From positions 1-64,000 of the forward strand of contig NZ_JAGISH010000016.1 in the NCBI RefSeq assembly GCF_017813235.1: a stretch of DNA of 64,000 nucleotides, written 5' to 3'. The first letter of the stretch is position 1. Each line of letters starts with the position of its first letter. The stretch comes from Sagittula salina (lineage in GTDB: Bacteria; Pseudomonadota; Alphaproteobacteria; Rhodobacterales; Rhodobacteraceae). A program made the translations under genes and the position numbers. Under the pieces are notes generated by a model. It was not told where the DNA came from and ran no database searches. It worked only from the letters and a program-made list of their open reading frames with translations. This document shows, one piece after another, positions 59,116-64,000 of this stretch.

Positions 59116-62094
59116 ATGCTCAGGAAAAAGACCAACGGGGTAGCGCGACGCCCCCAGCGGACTTCGATCCTTTCCGAGGTGGCGAAAACCTCGGTCGACC
59201 GGCGCGGATTCCTCCGCGGTTCCGGTCTTGCGATTGGTGGCCTTGCTGCCATTGCGGCCACGGGCGGCAGCGTCCAGCAGGCCAGCGCTGCGACCGCCGC
59301 CACCGGCAAGGTCGACGTGGTGAAATCCGTCTGCACCCACTGTTCGGTGGGCTGTACCGTCGTTGCCGAAGTGCAGGATGGCGTCTGGATCGGGCAGGAG
59401 CCCGGCTGGGATAGCCCCTTCAACCTCGGTGCGCATTGCGCCAAGGGCGCCTCGGTTCGGGAACACACCCACGGTGAGCGCCGCCTGAAGTATCCGATGA
59501 AGAAGGTCGGCGGCGAGTGGGTCCGCATCAGCTGGGAGGACGCGATCAACGAGATCGGCGACCAGATGATGCAGATCCGCGAAGAAAGCGGCCCGGATTC
59601 GGTCTACTGGCTCGGCTCCGCCAAGCACAACAACGAACAGGCCTACCTGTTCCAGAAGTTCGCGCGCTACTGGGGGACGAACAACGTCGACCACCAGGCG
59701 CGGATCTGTCACTCGACCACGGTCGCGGGTGTTGCGAACACCTGGGGCTACGGCGCGATGACGAACTCCTACAACGACATCCACAACAGCCGCGCGATCT
59801 TTATCATTGGCGGCAACCCGGCCGAGGCACACCCGGTTTCGCTGCAGCACGTGCTGAAGGCGAAGGAGCAGAACAACGCCCCGCTGATCGTCTGCGACCC
59901 GCGTTTTACCAGGACGGCGGCGCATGCGGATGAATACGTCCGCTTCCGTCCCGGTTCCGACGTGGCTCTGGTCTGGGGCCTGCTGTGGCATATCTTCGAA
60001 AACTCCTGGGAAGACCGCGAGTTCATCCGCACCCGCGTCTGGGGCATGGACCAGATCCGTGCCGAGGTGGCAAAGTGGAGCCCCGAAGAGGTCGAGCGCG
60101 TTACCGGCGTCCCCGGCAGCCAGTTGGAGCGCGTCGCGCGTACCATGGCGAACAACCGTCCCGGCACCGTGATCTGGTGCATGGGCGGCACGCAGCACAC
60201 CAACGGATCGTCCAACACCCGTGCCTACTGCATCCTGCAGCTCGCTCTGGGTAACATGGGCGTGTCCGGTGGCGGCACCAACATCTTCCGCGGCCACGAC
60301 AACGTGCAGGGCGCGACCGACCTCGGTGTGCTCTCGCACACGCTGGCGGGCTACTACGGCCTGGCAAAGGGGTCCTGGCAGCACTGGGCGCGCGTCTGGG
60401 ACGAGGACTTCGACTGGCTGAACGGCCAGTTCGGCAAGATGAAGGGCGCCGACGGCAAGGACAAGGATCTGATGTACGAGACCGGCATCCCGGTTTCGCG
60501 CTGGATCGATGGTGTGCTTGAAGACGCCGAGAACATGGACCAGCCGAACAAGGTCCGTGGCATGGTCTTCTGGGGCCACGCGCCGAACTCTCAGACCCGC
60601 ATGGTCGAGATGAAGAAGGCGATGGAGCTGCTGGACCTGCTGGTGGTTGTCGACCCCTATCCGACGGTCTCGGCCGTGCTGCACGACCGGACGGATGGCG
60701 TTTACCTGCTGCCGGCGGCCTCGCAGTTCGAAACCTACGGGTCTGTCACCGCGTCGAACCGTTCGATCCAGTGGCGCGACCGCATTGTTGCACCGATCTT
60801 CGAATCGAAGCCCGATCACACGATCATGGGCATGTTCGCCAAGAAGTTCGGCTTCCACGACCGGTTGTTCCGTAACATCGCAATCGAGGACGACGGCATC
60901 ACCCCGAACATCGAGGACACGCTCCGCGAGATCAACAAGGGGATGTGGACCGTGGGCTATACCGGCCAGTCGCCGGAGCGCCTGAAGACCCACATGGCGA
61001 ACCAGCACACCTTCGACAAGACGACCCTGAAGGCGTTGGGTGGCCCGGCGGACGGCGACTTCTACGGTCTGCCCTGGCCTTGCTGGGGCACGGCAGAGAT
61101 GAACCACCCCGGTTCGCCGAACCTTTACGACATCGACACGCCGGTGAAGGATGGCGGCCTGCCGTTCCGCGCCCGCTACGGTGTCGAGCGTGAGGGTCAG
61201 AACCTGCTGGCCGAAGGGGTCTACAACCCCGGTTCGGAAATTCAGGACGGCTACCCCGAGTTCACCATGCAGATGCTGATGGACCTTGGCTGGGACGGCG
61301 ACCTGACCGCTGACGAGGTGAAGGTGATCGCCTCCGTCGTGGGTGTCGAGGGCGACATTGGCACCAGCGACGACGGCACCACTTCCGCGCTTGCCGGCAT
61401 GTCGGACGACCAGAAGTCGGCCATCGGCAAGGTGAACTGGAAGACCGACCTTTCCGGCGGTATCCAGCGCGTCGCGATCAAGCACGGCTGCGCCCCCTAC
61501 GGCAACGCCAAGGCGCGCTGCGTGGTCTGGGAATATCCCGACCCCGTGCCGCTCCACCGCGAGCCGCTCTACTCCAACCGGCGCGATCTGGTTGCAGACT
61601 ACCCGACCTACGAGGACCGCAAGTTCTACCGTCTGCCGACGCTCTACGCGTCGATCCAGAAGAACGACTTCTCGAAGGACTATCCGATCATCCTCACCTC
61701 CGGGCGACTGGTGGAATACGAGGGTGGCGGCGACGAGACCCGTTCGAACCCCTGGCTTGCTGAACTCCAGCAGGACATGTTCGTCGAGATCAACCCGCGC
61801 GACGGGAACAATCTCGGCGTGCGTGACGGGGCGATGTGCTGGGTCGAAGGTCCGGAAGGCGGCAAGGTCAAGGTCAAGGCGATGCTGACCGAACGTGTGG
61901 GCGAAGGCGTGGCCTTCATGCCCTTCCACTTCGGCGGCTGGTTCCAGGGCGAAGACCTGCGGTCCAAGTACCCGGAAGGCGCAGACCCCTACGTTCTGGG
62001 GGAATCCACCAACACGGCACAGACCTATGGCTATGACGTTGTCACCCAGATGCAGGAGACCAAAGCCACTCTCTGCAAGATCATGCCGGCATAA
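59116..62094 (+). CDS. fdh3A: Formate dehydrogenase alpha subunit (molybdo- or tungsto-enzyme)
   Basis: A 992-residue catalytic subunit of the DMSO-reductase family. A Tat signal (DRRGFLRGSG) places it in the periplasm. The [4Fe-4S] motif is C73-x2-C76-x3-C80 with the last ligand in GAHCAKG. The metal ligand is Cys198 in ARICHSTTVAG, a cysteine enzyme rather than a selenocysteine one, with the catalytic histidine next to it. The C-terminal molybdopterin-binding domain starts near YPIILTSGRLVEYEGGGDETRSN. The ATG at 59116 has GGGAG upstream. It is followed by beta and gamma subunits. Confidence 0.95.
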   Translation: MLRKKTNGVARRPQRTSILSEVAKTSVDRRGFLRGSGLAIGGLAAIAATGGSVQQASAATAATGKVDVVKSVCTHCSVGCTVVAEVQDGVWIGQEPGWDSPFNLGAHCAKGASVREHTHGERRLKYPMKKVGGEWVRISWEDAINEIGDQMMQIREESGPDSVYWLGSAKHNNEQAYLFQKFARYWGTNNVDHQARICHSTTVAGVANTWGYGAMTNSYNDIHNSRAIFIIGGNPAEAHPVSLQHVLKAKEQNNAPLIVCDPRFTRTAAHADEYVRFRPGSDVALVWGLLWHIFENSWEDREFIRTRVWGMDQIRAEVAKWSPEEVERVTGVPGSQLERVARTMANNRPGTVIWCMGGTQHTNGSSNTRAYCILQLALGNMGVSGGGTNIFRGHDNVQGATDLGVLSHTLAGYYGLAKGSWQHWARVWDEDFDWLNGQFGKMKGADGKDKDLMYETGIPVSRWIDGVLEDAENMDQPNKVRGMVFWGHAPNSQTRMVEMKKAMELLDLLVVVDPYPTVSAVLHDRTDGVYLLPAASQFETYGSVTASNRSIQWRDRIVAPIFESKPDHTIMGMFAKKFGFHDRLFRNIAIEDDGITPNIEDTLREINKGMWTVGYTGQSPERLKTHMANQHTFDKTTLKALGGPADGDFYGLPWPCWGTAEMNHPGSPNLYDIDTPVKDGGLPFRARYGVEREGQNLLAEGVYNPGSEIQDGYPEFTMQMLMDLGWDGDLTADEVKVIASVVGVEGDIGTSDDGTTSALAGMSDDQKSAIGKVNWKTDLSGGIQRVAIKHGCAPYGNAKARCVVWEYPDPVPLHREPLYSNRRDLVADYPTYEDRKFYRLPTLYASIQKNDFSKDYPIILTSGRLVEYEGGGDETRSNPWLAELQQDMFVEINPRDGNNLGVRDGAMCWVEGPEGGKVKVKAMLTERVGEGVAFMPFHFGGWFQGEDLRSKYPEGADPYVLGESTNTAQTYGYDVVTQMQETKATLCKIMPA

Positions 62095-62107
62095 GGAGTA
62101 GAGAAAC

Positions 62108-62701
62108 ATGGCAAGAGCAAAGTTCCTCTGCGACGCCGAGCGCTGCATCGAATGCAACGCCTGCGTCACCGCCTGCAAGAACGAGCACGAGGTTCCCTGG
62201 GGGATCAACCGCCGCCGCGTGGTTACGATCCAGGACGGCAAGCCGGGTGAGCGGTCGATTTCGGTCGCTTGCATGCACTGTTCCGACGCGCCCTGCATGG
62301 CCGTCTGCCCGGTGGACTGCTTCTACCAGACCGATGACGGTGTGGTGCTGCACTCCAAGGATCTGTGCATCGGCTGCGGCTACTGCTTCTACGCGTGTCC
62401 CTTCGGCGCGCCGCAGTATCCGCAGGCAGGCAACTTCGGGTCCCGTGGCAAGATGGACAAGTGTACCTTCTGCGCCGGTGGCCCGGAGGAAAACAACTCC
62501 AAGGCGGAGTTCCAGAAGTACGGCCGCAACCGGATCGCCGAGGGCAAGCTGCCCATCTGCGCAGAGATGTGTTCCACCAAGGCCCTGCTGGCGGGCGATG
62601 GCGACGTCGTGTCGGCCATCTACCGCGAGCGTGTCGTGGCCCGCGGCTTCGGCTCGGGCGCGTGGGGCTGGGGCACGGCCTACGACCAGAAGGGCGGCTG
62701 A
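62108..62701 (+). CDS. fdh3B: Formate dehydrogenase beta subunit, 4Fe-4S
   Basis: A 197-residue iron-sulfur subunit with four cluster motifs: CIECNACVTAC, CMHCSDAPCMAVCP, CIGCGYCFYACPFG and CTFCAGG, the last one completed by CAEMC. There is no transmembrane helix at the end, unlike FDH-N. It passes electrons from the alpha subunit to the cytochrome b gamma subunit. GGAGTAGAG precedes the start, 13 nt after the alpha stop. Confidence 0.95.
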   Translation: MARAKFLCDAERCIECNACVTACKNEHEVPWGINRRRVVTIQDGKPGERSISVACMHCSDAPCMAVCPVDCFYQTDDGVVLHSKDLCIGCGYCFYACPFGAPQYPQAGNFGSRGKMDKCTFCAGGPEENNSKAEFQKYGRNRIAEGKLPICAEMCSTKALLAGDGDVVSAIYRERVVARGFGSGAWGWGTAYDQKGG

Positions 62702-62713
62702 TCCCGCCCGCGT

Positions 62714-62743
62714 GTCCGGCGGTGGCCGATACTGCCGCCGGAC
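62714..62743 (+). promoter_or_regulatory. Hairpin 1 between fdh3B and fdh3C
   Basis: GTCCGGCGG and CCGCCGGAC, separated by 12 nt, form a perfect 9-bp stem starting 13 nt after the beta stop. No T-run follows. It probably marks an mRNA processing or stabilising site. Confidence 0.45.
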
Positions 62744-62774
62744 AAACGAAATGACGGCCCAGACCGTCCAGGTG

Positions 62775-62794
62775 GGCCGGGGAAATCCCCGGCC
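62775..62794 (+). promoter_or_regulatory. Hairpin 2 between fdh3B and fdh3C
   Basis: GGCCGGGG, loop AAAT, CCCCGGCC is a perfect 8-bp stem. With hairpin 1 it gives two structures in the 191-nt gap, which would lower expression of the gamma subunit relative to alpha and beta. Confidence 0.45.
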
Positions 62795-62892
62795 TGCATC
62801 GCCAAAGTGAACGTACCGGCGGGGTCTTACGGGACTTCGCCCTTTATGGCGTGAGACCGGTCGGATGGGACCGCGCGCCTATGGGGAAACGC

Positions 62893-64000
62893 ATGAAAAC
62901 CCGCACCGGAGAAGCACTCGTCTTCGTCCTGCTGATCCTCGTGATCGCCCTCACCGCATGGTGGATGACGCCCGCGCGCGACGTCGACGAGGTAGAGGCC
63001 CGTCTGATTGCCGCCCGACAGGAAACGGGCGGCGCGCAAACGCTGGAGGACATCCTGCGCCGTCAGGAAGGGCTGCCCATCGATGACAGTTTCCGCTCGG
63101 ACAACATCGGTGGCGATGCCGTACCGCCGCCGAACCTTGCGCCGCTGGGGACCTCTTCGGACCCCGATCTGTGGCGCGCCATTCGCTACGACCGGCTCGA
63201 AGATCCGACCGTCTCCACCCACACTGAGGTGGGAGCGGTGATGATCCAGTCCGGCGGTATGCGCTGGCTCGAATTCCGCGCAGGCCCTCTGCGCACCTGG
63301 GGCGGCTGGCTCCTGCTCGGCACCATCGGCCTGCTCGGGGTCTTCTTCCTTCTGCGCGGCCGCGTCCGTATCGAGGGTGGTCGCACGGGCAAGACCGTGA
63401 CCCGCTTCATGGGCTTCGAACGCTTCGTGCACTGGATGACGGCGGCGTCCTTCATCCTGCTGGCCTTCACCGGAATTTTCACCCTCTTCGGGCGCAAGTT
63501 CCTGATCCCGATCATGGGACATGAGGCGAATTCGATCCTGCTGCTGGGGTCGAAGTACATCCACAACAATGTCGGCTGGGCCTTCATGCTCGGCGTGGGG
63601 CTGATCTTCGTGCTGTGGGTCTGGCACAACATCCCCGACAAGCTGGACATCATCTGGTTCAAGCAGTTCGGTGGCATCGTTGGCAACAATCACCCGCCAG
63701 CGAAGAAGTTCAATGCCGGGCAGAAGATGATCTTCTGGTCCGTGGTGCTCTTCGGCGGCTCGATCTCGTTGTCGGGGCTGTCGCTGCTCTTCCCGATGGA
63801 TATGCCGCTGTTCAACGGCACTTTCCTGCTGCTCAACGACCTGGGCGTGCCGTCGCTGCTGGGGAGGGATCCGCTGCCGGTGGCGCTGGCCCCGCAGGAG
63901 GAAATGCAGCTGACCCAGCTGTGGCACGCGATCGTGGCCTTCGTCCTGATGGCAATCATCATCGCGCATATCTACATCGGCTCCGTCGGCATGGAAGGTG
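62893..64000 (+). CDS. fdh3C: Formate dehydrogenase gamma subunit, cytochrome b (partial)
   Basis: The gene runs off the right edge; 369 residues are visible. A hydrophobic N-terminal segment (about 7-24) is followed by a periplasmic region and transmembrane helices at about 136-155, 177-198, 226-246, 278-300 and 341-363. Haem b ligand candidates are His in ERFVHWM, VWHN, LWHAI and AHIYIG. It carries electrons to quinone. The start ATG at 62893 has GGGG six bases upstream; an in-frame ATG lies at 62881. The C-terminus is missing. Confidence 0.9.
   Translation, partial: MKTRTGEALVFVLLILVIALTAWWMTPARDVDEVEARLIAARQETGGAQTLEDILRRQEGLPIDDSFRSDNIGGDAVPPPNLAPLGTSSDPDLWRAIRYDRLEDPTVSTHTEVGAVMIQSGGMRWLEFRAGPLRTWGGWLLLGTIGLLGVFFLLRGRVRIEGGRTGKTVTRFMGFERFVHWMTAASFILLAFTGIFTLFGRKFLIPIMGHEANSILLLGSKYIHNNVGWAFMLGVGLIFVLWVWHNIPDKLDIIWFKQFGGIVGNNHPPAKKFNAGQKMIFWSVVLFGGSISLSGLSLLFPMDMPLFNGTFLLLNDLGVPSLLGRDPLPVALAPQEEMQLTQLWHAIVAFVLMAIIIAHIYIGSVGMEG

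Noticed and set aside
59071..62298. Open frame of over 1000 codons on the minus strand opposite the FDH alpha gene
   Set aside because: It is an antisense shadow of a highly conserved gene with intact motifs; the predicted protein has no recognisable domain.
1..64000. Search for tRNA, rRNA, CRISPR arrays, insertion sequences and integrases
   Set aside because: No cloverleaf, regularly spaced repeat array, transposase or recombinase motif was seen by reading; a dedicated scan (tRNAscan, CRISPR finder, IS search) would be needed to be certain.

Overview
The window reads as one contiguous piece of a GC-rich alphaproteobacterial replicon, most likely from a Rhodobacteraceae (Paracoccus/Roseobacter-type) bacterium. 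I infer this from the gene families: glutathione-linked formaldehyde oxidation beside xoxF, a monomeric isocitrate dehydrogenase, an FDH3-type formate dehydrogenase with DUF3305/DUF3306 partners, TRAP transporters and a repABC module. The repABC module at about 44.8-48.7 kb says this is a plasmid or chromid (or an integrated copy of one).

Layout. (1) 0-22.9 kb is a methanol/formaldehyde locus. It starts with a LuxR-type response regulator, a FIST-domain protein and a hybrid histidine kinase. Then come secreted small proteins, a SoxYZ-like carrier and a zinc metallohydrolase, then glutathione-dependent formaldehyde dehydrogenase, S-formylglutathione hydrolase, a cytochrome c, xoxF, xoxG, xoxJ and a CxxxCW protein. 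Two divergent accessory operons follow: DUF2380/SRPBCC/beta-propeller/SoxYZ-like on the minus strand, and PQQ-linked binding protein/beta-propeller/small secreted proteins/NMT1-type ABC transporter on the plus strand. (2) 23-28 kb holds a metallophosphatase, an orphan Wza-like export lipoprotein and NADP isocitrate dehydrogenase. (3) 28.2-44.8 kb is a catabolic island of unknown substrate: a branched-chain-type ABC transporter with a triple fusion, ALDH, SDR, a LysR regulator, and a TRAP transporter operon with an HpaI-type aldolase, a flavoprotein, a ThDP enzyme and a cupin. (4) 44.8-48.7 kb is repABC with an antisense RNA and palindromic candidate centromere sites. (5) 48.6-64 kb is a formate dehydrogenase region. 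It has a six-gene minus operon (DUF6494, Mrp, ligase-like, DUF6505, sensor kinase, DUF2478), a cytochrome c, a polyferredoxin, DUF3305, DUF3306, a TorD-like chaperone, a Tat-signal small protein and FDH alpha, beta and (truncated) gamma.

Together the genes encode a full dissimilatory route: methanol to formaldehyde (XoxF, lanthanide type by its extra aspartate), glutathione adduct to formate (AdhI, FghA), and formate to CO2 with electrons to the membrane (FDH3). No PQQ synthesis genes, tRNA, rRNA, CRISPR array or insertion sequence was seen.
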